Positions 26,405 to 34,877 of a DNA stretch of 64,000 nt are shown in pieces. The DNA is from Spirochaetia bacterium (GTDB taxonomy: Bacteria; Spirochaetota; Leptospiria; Leptospirales; Leptonemataceae), in the NCBI GenBank assembly GCA_021413825.1, contig JAIOPQ010000011.1:1-64000 (forward strand), written 5' to 3'. A model generated the notes under the pieces. It searched no databases, was not told the origin of the DNA, and saw only the letters and a list, made by a program, of their open reading frames with translations. The position numbers were made by a program, and so were the translations under genes. Position 1 is the first letter of the stretch. Each line of letters begins with the position of its first letter.

Positions 26405-26841
26405 TGAGCCAGATTCGATTCAATTTTTCCAAGGATACGACGCAGTGTTGCAAGGTCCTTTTTCCCAAGACCTGCATACACAACCTTTCGCCTGAGTTCA
26501 ATGATCGGGTTGAGCTGCTTGAGCACACCTTCTCCTTGCGGCGTGAGCCTTACGCTAAATTTCCGCTTATCCTCCGGGTCTCTAGATCGTTTTACCAGCT
26601 TCTTGCGCTGCAGGATTGCAAGGCCGCGCGTAATATTGGCTCTGTCGTCCAGATCAGATGCAAGCTCAGACTGCGATTGAGCTGGATTGTGAAACAGTTT
26701 ATTTAATATGAAGTATTGCTCCGGGGTCAGTTCATACCCCGCTCTCTTTGTCATTTCGAGAAAATCCATCCGCAAAGAACGGTGGGTTCGATTTATATAG
26801 TAAGCAAATGCTCCGTCCAGTGTTACGATATCCCGTGCCAT
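26401..26841 (-). CDS. MarR-family transcriptional regulator
   Basis: 146 aa from ATG 26841 (a TTG at 26880 would extend it by 13 residues). Winged helix-turn-helix: 'GYELTPEQYFILNKLF', recognition region 'SQSELASDLDDRANITRGLAILQRKKLV', wing 'RSRDPEDKRKFSVRLTPQGEGVL', then a dimerisation helix. Acts as a dimer binding palindromic sites and usually represses its own operon and the divergent one. A suitable palindrome lies at 26971-27017 in the divergent gap. Confidence 0.88.
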   Translation of the reverse strand: MARDIVTLDGAFAYYINRTHRSLRMDFLEMTKRAGYELTPEQYFILNKLFHNPAQSQSELASDLDDRANITRGLAILQRKKLVKRSRDPEDKRKFSVRLTPQGEGVLKQLNPIIELRRKVVYAGLGKKDLATLRRILGKIESNLAH

Positions 26842-26964
26842 ACAGATATGGTCGGCAAAAAGCAAGCATTCACTACCCAATTCTTACAAACAACTGGAGC
26901 TAGCGGATTCTTAGCACGAGCACAAGACACAGGATTCATCCCGGAAATTCTGCGCGAAAAAGGC

Positions 26965-27017
26965 TTGCTAAATAGTTGCATAGGATACAATCTGTTTTTG
27001 TTGCATATGCAACTATT
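26965..27017. promoter_or_regulatory. MarR-type operator and promoter in divergent gap
   Basis: AATAGTTGCATA at 26971-26982 is repeated in inverse as TATGCAACTATT at 27006-27017, and the second copy forms a perfect 14-bp palindrome GTTGCATATGCAAC (27000-27013), a typical MarR operator. TTGCTA (26965-26970) and TACAAT (26986-26991) may be -35/-10 boxes for the genes to the right, although the 15-bp spacer is short. The sites would block that promoter and could also control the MarR gene to the left. Confidence 0.65.
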
Positions 27018-27037
27018 CCAAACAAGAGGAGAACAGG

Positions 27038-27400
27038 ATGGAAACAGGAATCCGCGAATCAATCGAGCGTTTTGTGCGCGCTGGAGATGAGCAAAGCAAG
27101 GAAATGCTCTTTAGCGTTACTCATCCGGAATTCCGCATAATCGCGCCAAATTTTCCAGTTCCGGGCAATACCACTGTGCTCGCCAGAGAACAATTTGCAG
27201 CTCTGCTTGAGAAAAAGCAAATGGGAGGCGAATCCAGGAAAATCGACTTTGTGAACTGGGAAAAAGTGGGTGAATCCGCAGCCATCGTGCGCGCGCGATT
27301 GACCGGGCAAACACTTGTGTTTGAAAACGCGTTCTCTATGGTGAAAAGTCCAGAGGGTTGGAAAATCGTTCAAGATATGGCGGAAGCAAAACTGATTTGA
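27038..27400 (+). CDS. NTF2/SnoaL-like small protein
   Basis: 120 aa, cytosolic. It fits the cone-shaped NTF2-like fold (DUF4440/lumazine-binding-like): N-terminal helix 'IRESIERFVRAGDEQSKEMLFSVTHPEFRII', a central helix, then strands 'SAAIVRARLTGQTLVFENAFSMVKSPEGWKIVQDM', where the W-K-I-V strand is typical. Strong AGGAG ribosome site. TTGA overlap with the RidA gene; both lie behind the MarR-type operator. The ligand is unknown. Confidence 0.68.
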   Translation: METGIRESIERFVRAGDEQSKEMLFSVTHPEFRIIAPNFPVPGNTTVLAREQFAALLEKKQMGGESRKIDFVNWEKVGESAAIVRARLTGQTLVFENAFSMVKSPEGWKIVQDMAEAKLI

Positions 27401-27795
27401 AACTGCGCGCGATCAACTCTGCGGAAGTCTATGAAACAAAAAGCAAGGGCTTTTCGCAGGGTATTTTTCTTCCCGGAATGCAATTGGGGTTTCTTTCGGG
27501 TCAGGTAGCCTGGGATTGCAATCGATCATTGCCAACTGGAATGGATCTGTCCCTGGAGGCAGAACTGGCCATGAAGAACATTCATACGCTCCTGAAGTCG
27601 GAAGGACGATCCTTTGACGACATTGTAATGCTCAGAGTATACCTGGTTGATTTGACACGAGAGAAAGTCATGCAGGTTTCGGGCAAAATCAACACGTTCT
27701 TTCCCGGAAATCATAAACCGGCTTCAACTATGGTTGGAATTTCCTCTCTCGCACACAAAGATCTGAACCTTGAAATAGAAGCAATCTTTGCCTAG
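27397..27795 (+). CDS. RidA/YjgF-family protein
   Basis: 132 aa from TTG 27397, which overlaps the upstream stop (TTGA). RidA trimers deaminate reactive enamine/imine intermediates. Visible: 'KGFSQGIFLPGMQLGFLSGQVAWD', 'MKNIHTLLKSEGRSFDDIVMLRVYLVD', 'HKPASTMVGISSLAHKDLNLEIEAIFA'. The usual catalytic Arg of R-x-Y-L is kept ('MLRVYL'), and the pocket Glu near the end is present. It ends inside a CTAG shared with the stop of the convergent gene 27792. Confidence 0.88.
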   Translation: MKLRAINSAEVYETKSKGFSQGIFLPGMQLGFLSGQVAWDCNRSLPTGMDLSLEAELAMKNIHTLLKSEGRSFDDIVMLRVYLVDLTREKVMQVSGKINTFFPGNHKPASTMVGISSLAHKDLNLEIEAIFA

Positions 27796-28892
27796 GGCGC
27801 AATCCGTTTGATTTCTCCCGAGTACAGAACAACATAGATTTCGCCATCCAGATCTTCACCAAAGCTTGAAACTGGACCAGCCTTACTGATCAATGTTACG
27901 GCCGGGCCCACTTTTTTCCCCGCGCGGACCGGGAAAGCCCAGATGGTTCCTGTGACAAAATCAGCAAACAAGTACTGCGACACAAGCCCGGGTATTTTCT
28001 TCCCGCGATACACATAACCACCCGTTAGGCTGACACCGTCCTGGCGCCCGTAAGAATAAATGGGCAAGACGAGTCCTGCGCGCGAACAGTTTTCGGGTTT
28101 GTAGCAGAGATCTGCTTCCATTTTGTTCCAGCCCAGGTTATCGCCAGCTTGCACAAAATCGATCTCTTCCTTCCTGTTTTGACCAACATCCCCAACGTAC
28201 AAGTCTCCCGTGAGTCGATCCAGACTGAATCGCCAGGGATTTCTAAGTCCATACGCGTATATTTCAGGGAAAAAACCGGTCCGCTTCGCAAATGGATTGT
28301 TTGGAGGAATCTGGTATGGATTCGTTGCGCGCGGCGTAGGTTGGATACGAAGTATCTTGCCGAGGAAGGTGTTCGTTTTCTGCCCGTTTCCATAGGGGTC
28401 GCCTGCAGAACCACCATCCCCTGTTCCAATCAGCAACGTTCCATCCTTTCTGAATAGAAGGAGTCCACCATTGTGATTGGCAAACGGTTGGCTAAAACGG
28501 AGAAGAATTCGCTTCTCCGCGCTGAATGCCTGGAGATTGCGCATTGGAATTGCGGCCACAATCGTCTCAATTGCCCCGCCGTTACTCACAGTGTAGTTTA
28601 CATATAGAAATGTGTCGCTCGATTGATCAAAATCAGGTGCAAAGGCAGCAGAAAGTAGTCCCATTTCGCCGCCGGAACGAACTTCCTTGCGTATATCGAT
28701 AAGAGTTTTCCCTTCGCAGATGATTCTACCTGCTTGCTCAACAACGCACATGCCCACGCGTTTAGAGAATAATACGTAAACAGGTTGCTCGAACCCCTTT
28801 GCCACAGGCGAAAGGGTATAAGCCTGAAGCGGATAAATCGAAGCGAAAAGAATCGCCCTCGCAAAAAGACGGCGGATTTTTTTTTTGGTCAT
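27792..28892 (-). CDS. PQQ-dependent sugar dehydrogenase-like (GSDH) exported protein
   Basis: 366 aa. A signal peptide ('RAILFASIYPLQAYTLS') leads into a six-bladed GSDH propeller: 'GEMGLLSAAFAPDF', 'FANHNGGLLLFRKDGTLLIGTGDGGSAGDP', 'GKILRI', 'YAYGLRNPWRFSLDRLTGDLYVGDVGQNRKEEI', 'NLGWNKMEA', 'YVYRGKKIPGL' (motifs from separate blades). The conserved His of 'FANHNG' and the Arg of 'GLRNPWR' are PQQ-site residues in glucose/sorbosone dehydrogenases. Periplasmic; substrate unknown. No quinone-cofactor genes are in the window. Confidence 0.82.
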   Translation of the reverse strand: MTKKKIRRLFARAILFASIYPLQAYTLSPVAKGFEQPVYVLFSKRVGMCVVEQAGRIICEGKTLIDIRKEVRSGGEMGLLSAAFAPDFDQSSDTFLYVNYTVSNGGAIETIVAAIPMRNLQAFSAEKRILLRFSQPFANHNGGLLLFRKDGTLLIGTGDGGSAGDPYGNGQKTNTFLGKILRIQPTPRATNPYQIPPNNPFAKRTGFFPEIYAYGLRNPWRFSLDRLTGDLYVGDVGQNRKEEIDFVQAGDNLGWNKMEADLCYKPENCSRAGLVLPIYSYGRQDGVSLTGGYVYRGKKIPGLVSQYLFADFVTGTIWAFPVRAGKKVGPAVTLISKAGPVSSFGEDLDGEIYVVLYSGEIKRIAP

Positions 28893-28965
28893 GAGAATTT
28901 TTTTATTCTAAAAAATGGGATGCTTCTTTTAGGAAGCAATTTCCTGTATCAAACCAGGTGAGCAA

Positions 28966-29760
28966 TTGATCCGTTGGAATTTTTTAACTGACAGTCTGGA
29001 ATCAGACGCGCTGTATCTTGACTGTAGATCGGAGGAAAGCTTTGAAGCTTCCACTGTTCGCGGCTCTATTGGCACAGCTTTCATCAAGAAACCGTATGGT
29101 TCCGGTGCGGCCTCGCTTGCAAAGCTCGGCGGTTTCCTGACTGATCTCAAAAAGAAGACTGAAAGCAAATCCACCATTGTCTGCTTCGATGAAGGCGAAG
29201 GAATGTATGCCTGCCGCATGAACTGGGTGCTTGCCGGCATGGGTGTGAATGCGAAAGTCCTTGGAAAGAAGTTTGAAGAAATACCCAAGGAATGGCTGGG
29301 GAAAGGCGCAGAGCAACTCACATCAGAACCCGGCAAACCCGTACCAATTAAGACCGTTACTACAATCAGCCAACTTCAGAAAGATCTAACACGCGTACAA
29401 TTGATCGATGTGCGTACAATCGATGAATACAGCGGGAGGCTCCCGCGCATGACCAATCCCGATATTGGCGGTATCTGCGGAAGAATTCCCGGAAGCGTTC
29501 ACTGGGACTGGCTTTCTCTGTATGATGGCGACGGTCGAATTCGTTCACGTGAAGAGATCATGAATCAAATTCGTGAAATCGGATTGATTCCAGAACGCCC
29601 AACCGTGCTCTATGATTACAACGGCGCACGCTCGTGCACAACGGCACTCCTGCTGAGTCGATGTGGATACAGACAGGTAAGTGTGTATCTGGGATCCTGG
29701 ATGGAGTGGAGAAAAACAGATCTACCCAAACAGCACGTACGGATCTGGGGTAAGGATTGA
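28966..29760 (+). CDS. Two-domain rhodanese-like protein lacking catalytic Cys
   Basis: 264 aa from TTG 28966 with AGGTGAG upstream. Two rhodanese domains: about 1-110 ('LYLDCRSEESFEASTVRGSI', 'VCFDEGEGMYACR') and 120-262 ('QLIDVRTIDEYSGRLPR', 'GRIPGSVHWDW', 'GYRQVSVYLGSWMEW'). The C-terminal active loop, normally C-x-x-G-x-R, reads 'YDYNGARSC' with Asp217 in place of Cys, so standard persulfide chemistry is unlikely unless another Cys serves. Its stop overlaps the metG start (TTGA), so it is read with metG. Confidence 0.8.
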   Translation: MIRWNFLTDSLESDALYLDCRSEESFEASTVRGSIGTAFIKKPYGSGAASLAKLGGFLTDLKKKTESKSTIVCFDEGEGMYACRMNWVLAGMGVNAKVLGKKFEEIPKEWLGKGAEQLTSEPGKPVPIKTVTTISQLQKDLTRVQLIDVRTIDEYSGRLPRMTNPDIGGICGRIPGSVHWDWLSLYDGDGRIRSREEIMNQIREIGLIPERPTVLYDYNGARSCTTALLLSRCGYRQVSVYLGSWMEWRKTDLPKQHVRIWGKD

Positions 29761-31868
29761 GAAGATTACTCGTAACAGCGGCGCTCCCGTACGCTAACGG
29801 GCCAATCCACCTTGGACACCTTGTAGAAGCAATCCAGACAGATATCTGGGTGCGCTTTCAAAAATATTCCGGAAACGAAGCCTATTTTTTCTGTGCCGAC
29901 GATACCCATGGCACACCAATCATGATCGCCGCGAAAAAGTCGGGAAAGACACCGGAAGAATTCGTCTCAGAAATTCAGCGGGATCATTTACGCGATTTTC
30001 AGGGCTTCCAAATCCAGTACGATAATTATTATTCAACCAATTCACCGGAAAACAAAGCACTCTCGGAACAAATCTACGCAGCGGCAAAAAAGAAAGGCAA
30101 CATTGATAGAAAGACAATCCGCCAGCTGTACAGTGAAGAGGATGGAATGTTCTTACCGGATCGATTTGTAAAGGGCACATGTCCAAAATGCAAATCCCCG
30201 GATCAATATGGAGATTCCTGCGAGGTATGCGGCTCAACATATTCACCAAACGAGCTCATTGATCCGCGCAGCGCAATCAGCGGTGCTGTCCCGGTTCTCA
30301 AAGACAGCGAACATCTATTTTTCAAACTTGGCGACTATCAGACGTTTCTGGAGAAATGGTTGACCACCGGTGTTTCCACCGGGATCAAACGCAAACTTGA
30401 CGAGTGGCTGAAGGATGGCCTGCGCGATTGGGATATATCACGCGACGGTCCTTACTTTGGTTTTGCAATTCCTGGAGAGAAGGACAAATACTTTTATGTC
30501 TGGCTGGATGCTCCGGTCGGGTACATGGCATCGTCAAAGAACTTCTTTGATCGGACCAGGAAAGAATCCTGGGACAGTTTCTGGACAAAGCCAGGCAGCG
30601 AGATTCATCACTTCATTGGAAAAGACATAGTGTATTTTCATACATTGTTCTGGCCCGCACTCCTGGAAGCTGCTGGCTTTCAGAAACCGAATCAAATTCA
30701 TGTGCATGGCTTCCTAACAATCAATGGTGAGAAGATGTCCAAAAGCCGGGGCACTCTTGTGCGCGGTTCAACGTACCTGAAATTTCTGGAACCTGAAGCC
30801 CTGCGCTATTTCTATGCAAGCAAGCTTGGATCTGGTCTGGATGATATGGATCTGTCGCGCGAGGATTTTATTTCGCGCTGGAACGCGGACGTAGTAGGGA
30901 ATATTACAAATATTTTCTCCAGGCTATGCGGTGGAATAGCGCCAAAGCTAGAAAGTCGCCTGGGATCTCTCTCAACAGAAGGTAAAGCACTCAAGAAAGT
31001 AGCGCTTCAAACTGCAGCAAAAGCCACAAAGTTTTTTGAAGCGCTGGAGTATGCAAAAGCAATGCGTGAAATCGCAGGCCTTGCCGATTCAATCAACCGC
31101 TTGATTGCAGAGAAAGAACCGTGGAAATTGATCAAGACAGATGTTGAACAGGCACGGACTGTCCTGACGGATGCGCTCTGCTCTGCACGCATTCTTGCTT
31201 CCTTGCTCAAGCCTGTGCTCCCGTCTTTTGTTCAGGGTGTTGAAAATCTTTTGAATCTAAAGGACGAACTTAGCCTGGCAAACCTGGATTTTGAATTCCC
31301 TGTGGGTCATACAATTCATCCTTACCGAAATCTGGCCGGCAGAATCGACGAGAAGGAGTTTGACGCAATGCTTGAAGAAGAAAAGAAACTATCAGCTACG
31401 CAAGCGGTCCCAGCGCAGCCCAGGAAATCCTCAGATAAAACCCAAAGCGCGGACTCAGAAAAATCAGCAAGTAAAGCTAAGGCAGCAGGTGCAACTACAG
31501 CGCCGGGGCCAGATGCCAAAAACAAAGATACAAAGCCTGACGGCTTGATCAGCATCGACGATCTTACCCGTGTACAACTGCGGGCAGGCAAAATCCTGAA
31601 AGCTGAATTGGTGGAAGGCGCGGACAAACTGCTGCGTATTGAACTGGACCTGGGAGAAAACGAGCCAAGGCAGGTATTTGCCGGAATCCGCGCCGCCTAT
31701 GCGCCTGAGGATCTGACCGGGTTAACGGTTGCGGCAGTCGCAAACCTTCTGCCAAGGAAGATGAAATTCGGAATTTCCAGTGCAATGTTACTTGCATCCG
31801 GCGAGGGTGCCGGACTTTCTCTCTATGTCGCACACAGGAGTGCAAAACCTGGCGACCTATTGAAGTAA
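29757..31868 (+). CDS. metG: Methionyl-tRNA synthetase
   Basis: 703 aa. Charges tRNA-Met. Class I motifs: 'PIHLGH' (16-21) and 'KMSKS' (about 326-330); zinc knuckle 'CPKC' (about 142-145) with 'CEVC' (about 155-158); anticodon-binding helices (about 400-530); a low-complexity Lys/Ala/Ser linker (about 548-590); and a C-terminal EMAP/Trbp111 tRNA-binding domain (about 600-703, 'LRAGKILKAELVEGADKLL'). Length and layout match bacterial MetG of the long form. The TTG start overlaps the rhodanese stop. Confidence 0.97.
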   Translation: MRRLLVTAALPYANGPIHLGHLVEAIQTDIWVRFQKYSGNEAYFFCADDTHGTPIMIAAKKSGKTPEEFVSEIQRDHLRDFQGFQIQYDNYYSTNSPENKALSEQIYAAAKKKGNIDRKTIRQLYSEEDGMFLPDRFVKGTCPKCKSPDQYGDSCEVCGSTYSPNELIDPRSAISGAVPVLKDSEHLFFKLGDYQTFLEKWLTTGVSTGIKRKLDEWLKDGLRDWDISRDGPYFGFAIPGEKDKYFYVWLDAPVGYMASSKNFFDRTRKESWDSFWTKPGSEIHHFIGKDIVYFHTLFWPALLEAAGFQKPNQIHVHGFLTINGEKMSKSRGTLVRGSTYLKFLEPEALRYFYASKLGSGLDDMDLSREDFISRWNADVVGNITNIFSRLCGGIAPKLESRLGSLSTEGKALKKVALQTAAKATKFFEALEYAKAMREIAGLADSINRLIAEKEPWKLIKTDVEQARTVLTDALCSARILASLLKPVLPSFVQGVENLLNLKDELSLANLDFEFPVGHTIHPYRNLAGRIDEKEFDAMLEEEKKLSATQAVPAQPRKSSDKTQSADSEKSASKAKAAGATTAPGPDAKNKDTKPDGLISIDDLTRVQLRAGKILKAELVEGADKLLRIELDLGENEPRQVFAGIRAAYAPEDLTGLTVAAVANLLPRKMKFGISSAMLLASGEGAGLSLYVAHRSAKPGDLLK

Positions 31869-31869
31869 C

Positions 31870-34857
31870 TTGAACTTTCGAACGTTAGCCGCTCTAGTAA
31901 TCATTCTCACGCTTTGTCTACCTGTTGCCGGGTATGCCCAACAGCTCGTCCCCGGTTTAGGTGATTGGCGCAGTCATGAAACGCAGCACTTCTTCATACA
32001 CTACCAGCAGGCCAACCAGGCCATGGCACATCGCGTTGGGCGTCTTGCAGAACGAGTTCATAGCAAACTGGAACCCAAATATAAGAGCGGGGCCACAAAA
32101 ACGCATGTAACGATCGTAATGAATTCAGATCTGGTGAATGCATTTGCCAGTCCTTACGGCCTGGATCGCATTTTTCTATTCCTGGAAAGCCCCGCACCGG
32201 GCGAATTTTCCCGTTTCGATCTCTGGGTGGATACGTTGTTCACGCACGAATACACGCACATACTAACGCTGCGATACTACGAAACGCCGTCGCAGTGGGC
32301 GCTTCGGATTGTATTTGGAATACCGCCTAACCTCATCGGCCCCCAGGGGATGGCAGAAGGCTACGCCGTGTATGAGGAAAGCCAGAAGGGCCTTGGACGC
32401 CTACACGATCCGCTTACAAAAATGATTTTGAGAACCGCAGTTCTGGAAGATACATTTCCCAGTGCCGCGGAAGCTATGTCAGGCTCGCATCGTTGGCCCC
32501 ATGGGCAGATCTACTATCTATACGGCGCCAACGTAGTTGATTACCTGCATCGAAAATATCCTGAGGGTGCAGCCAACTTCTGGCGGGCAGAAGCCCCACC
32601 CGTGCTGCTTGATCAGAAACTTAGGTCAGTTCAAATCCGCTCGTACAGTTCTATCTACCGGGAATTTAGAAAAGAAAAGTTTGAAGAGATTAACGGTGAG
32701 ATTGCAAAACTTCGCGCGCTGGGGCTCACTCCATTTGACCGCCTGACGTTAGACGGCGAATACAAAGAACACCTTACGCCAGGGACAACAGGTCTTCTGT
32801 ATTTTTCAAGACCCGGGGCCAGGCCACCTGGATACTACAGGTTCTTGGCTGATTCAAAAGATAAACCGGAATATATAAAGCGCGTCATTTCATCCGCCGG
32901 GATTAGCGAGGCCGGAGGAGTTTCAGTTTCAAGCGAAGACTATTTTTTCTATCCTGGCCTTGGAATTCGACAAGAACTCTACGACACCAATCGAACCAGA
33001 TTCCTGCGACGCTTGCTCCCCGGATCAAGCGTGGTTGATCCTGCACTCTCTCCGGACGGACAAACGTTATACTATATAGAGAAGACCGCAGTAGAACGTA
33101 CTGTCAAACGCGCAAACTATTCAAACGGAATTGAAGGGGAGCCCACGGAAATTTACAAAGTTCCCTTTACTGGAATTTTACGTTTCACAACAGTTTCACC
33201 TGACCACCGTTTTTTAGCATTCGTTGCAAGGAAAGGTGAAGTGGGTCGCGCCGGCCTTGTGCTGTGCGACCTATCCAAAGGCCAGGACGCTGGATCATGC
33301 AAAACAATTGCCGCAGGCGCTGGCAGCATTGTTCGGCCAAGATTTTCCCCGGATTCTAAAACAATCTATTTCAGTTCCGACGCTGACGGCATTTACAACG
33401 TTTACTCAATCAATATTGATTCTGGATTGATTGAACAGCGCACGCGAACGTTGACAGGCCTGTTTGATCCTGTCCCCATCGATGATTCACTTTTTGCTCT
33501 GGGTTACTTTGGAAACGGATATGACATTGTGCGGATGCGCAATGCCGATTTGATCGCAGAAAAGTCAGACCTATTCCAGCCACGCGCTGAAGAATCCAAC
33601 TCCTTCTTTGAAGAAGAAAACCCAATCCCGGCGGGTAGCCCGGTAGCGCAACCTACTTCAGATCTTGCAAAGGATCCGCCGTATCACGGGGTGCTGTCTA
33701 TCAGACCGTACTTTACCGGATTGCTCATCGGTTCATCGCTGATCAACCTTGGGTTGGGTGCAACAGATCCACTGGGCCGCCACACAATCTTTGCCGGGAT
33801 TTCCCCGGGCATTCCGGATCCATATGCTGTTGCATATTATGATTATGCGCGCTTCATCTTGAATTTCTCAGCGTTCTACAGCACGAATTATTGGAAAAGA
33901 GACAGAGCCCCAGGCTGTTTATTTCCGGACGATCCGGCGCGATTTGTATGCGACGATAAGTATTCATTCACTGAGGAAGGTGGCGGATACCTACGCTATA
34001 CCGATGACGGAAGATTCTTCTCATATCAAATCCTACCGGGCTATGTAACGTATAAAATTAGAAACGCCAGACGTATACGCATAACGGAGTACGATGCACG
34101 CGATCTGAATCTTTCTGGCCCGTCGCTGGTGTTAATTGCGGGTGGAACTGACTACTATGCGGAATCCATTTCTCCGGAAACGGGCTGGCGATTCATTCTA
34201 CAGAGTGAATATTTTACAAAGGACACGAGCAAACGCGAGCTTGACCCAAGAGCATACACGCCCATTGAATACGGACAGGCAGAAGGTGGACTGGCGCTCT
34301 ATTTGCCGTCGTTTTGGGATCATCACGTTAACTACTTGAGCGCGTACGGATATACTTCTTACGGTCCGGACCGTGAGATTCAAAAGGTACGACTCAGCAG
34401 ATTCCAGCGTGGCATCGCATACGATCGATCGCCCACAGGACTTTCCACAAGTCTATTTACGTACGAATATCGCCTACCGTTGATCTGGCTTTCGCAATCT
34501 CTGGAGGGCAGCCCTGATTTTGCACTGCGCGGCGTGGGGATGGGAATATTTGCAGAAACTGGAACTGCTTTTGATCGCGTAATGTACCGGGATCAATTCC
34601 AGAGCAGCGTCGGCCTGAGTTTCCTGTTTAACGTCAACTTTCTATATCTGCCGCTCGCACCTATTCGGATCAGCATTTCGCGAGGGCTCGGGAAGGTGGG
34701 AGAAACTCAGTTTTCATTCAGCATTTCAACAGGATTCGGTAGTCAGGTCGACGGTCGATCAGATGCAGTCACGAGACCATGGCATCGTTCCCTTCCACGA
34801 ATGCGTGAGCAACCCGGCTATTTTAGAAATCCTGATGCAGGCGGAGTACTGGAATAG
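31870..34857 (+). CDS. Metallopeptidase-propeller-beta-barrel envelope protein
   Basis: 995 aa. Signal peptide ending near 'GYAQQ'. A peptidase_MA-like domain (about 30-290) has the zinc motif H126-E-Y-T-H130 and 'GMAEGYAVYEE', whose Glu is a likely third ligand. A TolB/WD40-like propeller follows (about 295-570: 'DPALSPDGQTLYYI', 'VRPRFSPDSKTIYFSSDADG'). The C-terminal about 400 residues are rich in alternating aromatic strands ('FARFILNFSAFYSTNYW'-like, 'LSAYGYTSYGP') like an outer-membrane barrel. So it could be an outer-membrane protein with a periplasmic protease. Starts 2 nt after metG. Confidence 0.78.
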   Translation: MNFRTLAALVIILTLCLPVAGYAQQLVPGLGDWRSHETQHFFIHYQQANQAMAHRVGRLAERVHSKLEPKYKSGATKTHVTIVMNSDLVNAFASPYGLDRIFLFLESPAPGEFSRFDLWVDTLFTHEYTHILTLRYYETPSQWALRIVFGIPPNLIGPQGMAEGYAVYEESQKGLGRLHDPLTKMILRTAVLEDTFPSAAEAMSGSHRWPHGQIYYLYGANVVDYLHRKYPEGAANFWRAEAPPVLLDQKLRSVQIRSYSSIYREFRKEKFEEINGEIAKLRALGLTPFDRLTLDGEYKEHLTPGTTGLLYFSRPGARPPGYYRFLADSKDKPEYIKRVISSAGISEAGGVSVSSEDYFFYPGLGIRQELYDTNRTRFLRRLLPGSSVVDPALSPDGQTLYYIEKTAVERTVKRANYSNGIEGEPTEIYKVPFTGILRFTTVSPDHRFLAFVARKGEVGRAGLVLCDLSKGQDAGSCKTIAAGAGSIVRPRFSPDSKTIYFSSDADGIYNVYSINIDSGLIEQRTRTLTGLFDPVPIDDSLFALGYFGNGYDIVRMRNADLIAEKSDLFQPRAEESNSFFEEENPIPAGSPVAQPTSDLAKDPPYHGVLSIRPYFTGLLIGSSLINLGLGATDPLGRHTIFAGISPGIPDPYAVAYYDYARFILNFSAFYSTNYWKRDRAPGCLFPDDPARFVCDDKYSFTEEGGGYLRYTDDGRFFSYQILPGYVTYKIRNARRIRITEYDARDLNLSGPSLVLIAGGTDYYAESISPETGWRFILQSEYFTKDTSKRELDPRAYTPIEYGQAEGGLALYLPSFWDHHVNYLSAYGYTSYGPDREIQKVRLSRFQRGIAYDRSPTGLSTSLFTYEYRLPLIWLSQSLEGSPDFALRGVGMGIFAETGTAFDRVMYRDQFQSSVGLSFLFNVNFLYLPLAPIRISISRGLGKVGETQFSFSISTGFGSQVDGRSDAVTRPWHRSLPRMREQPGYFRNPDAGGVLE

Positions 34858-34877
34858 ATCGTTCCGGCGACCCGCGT

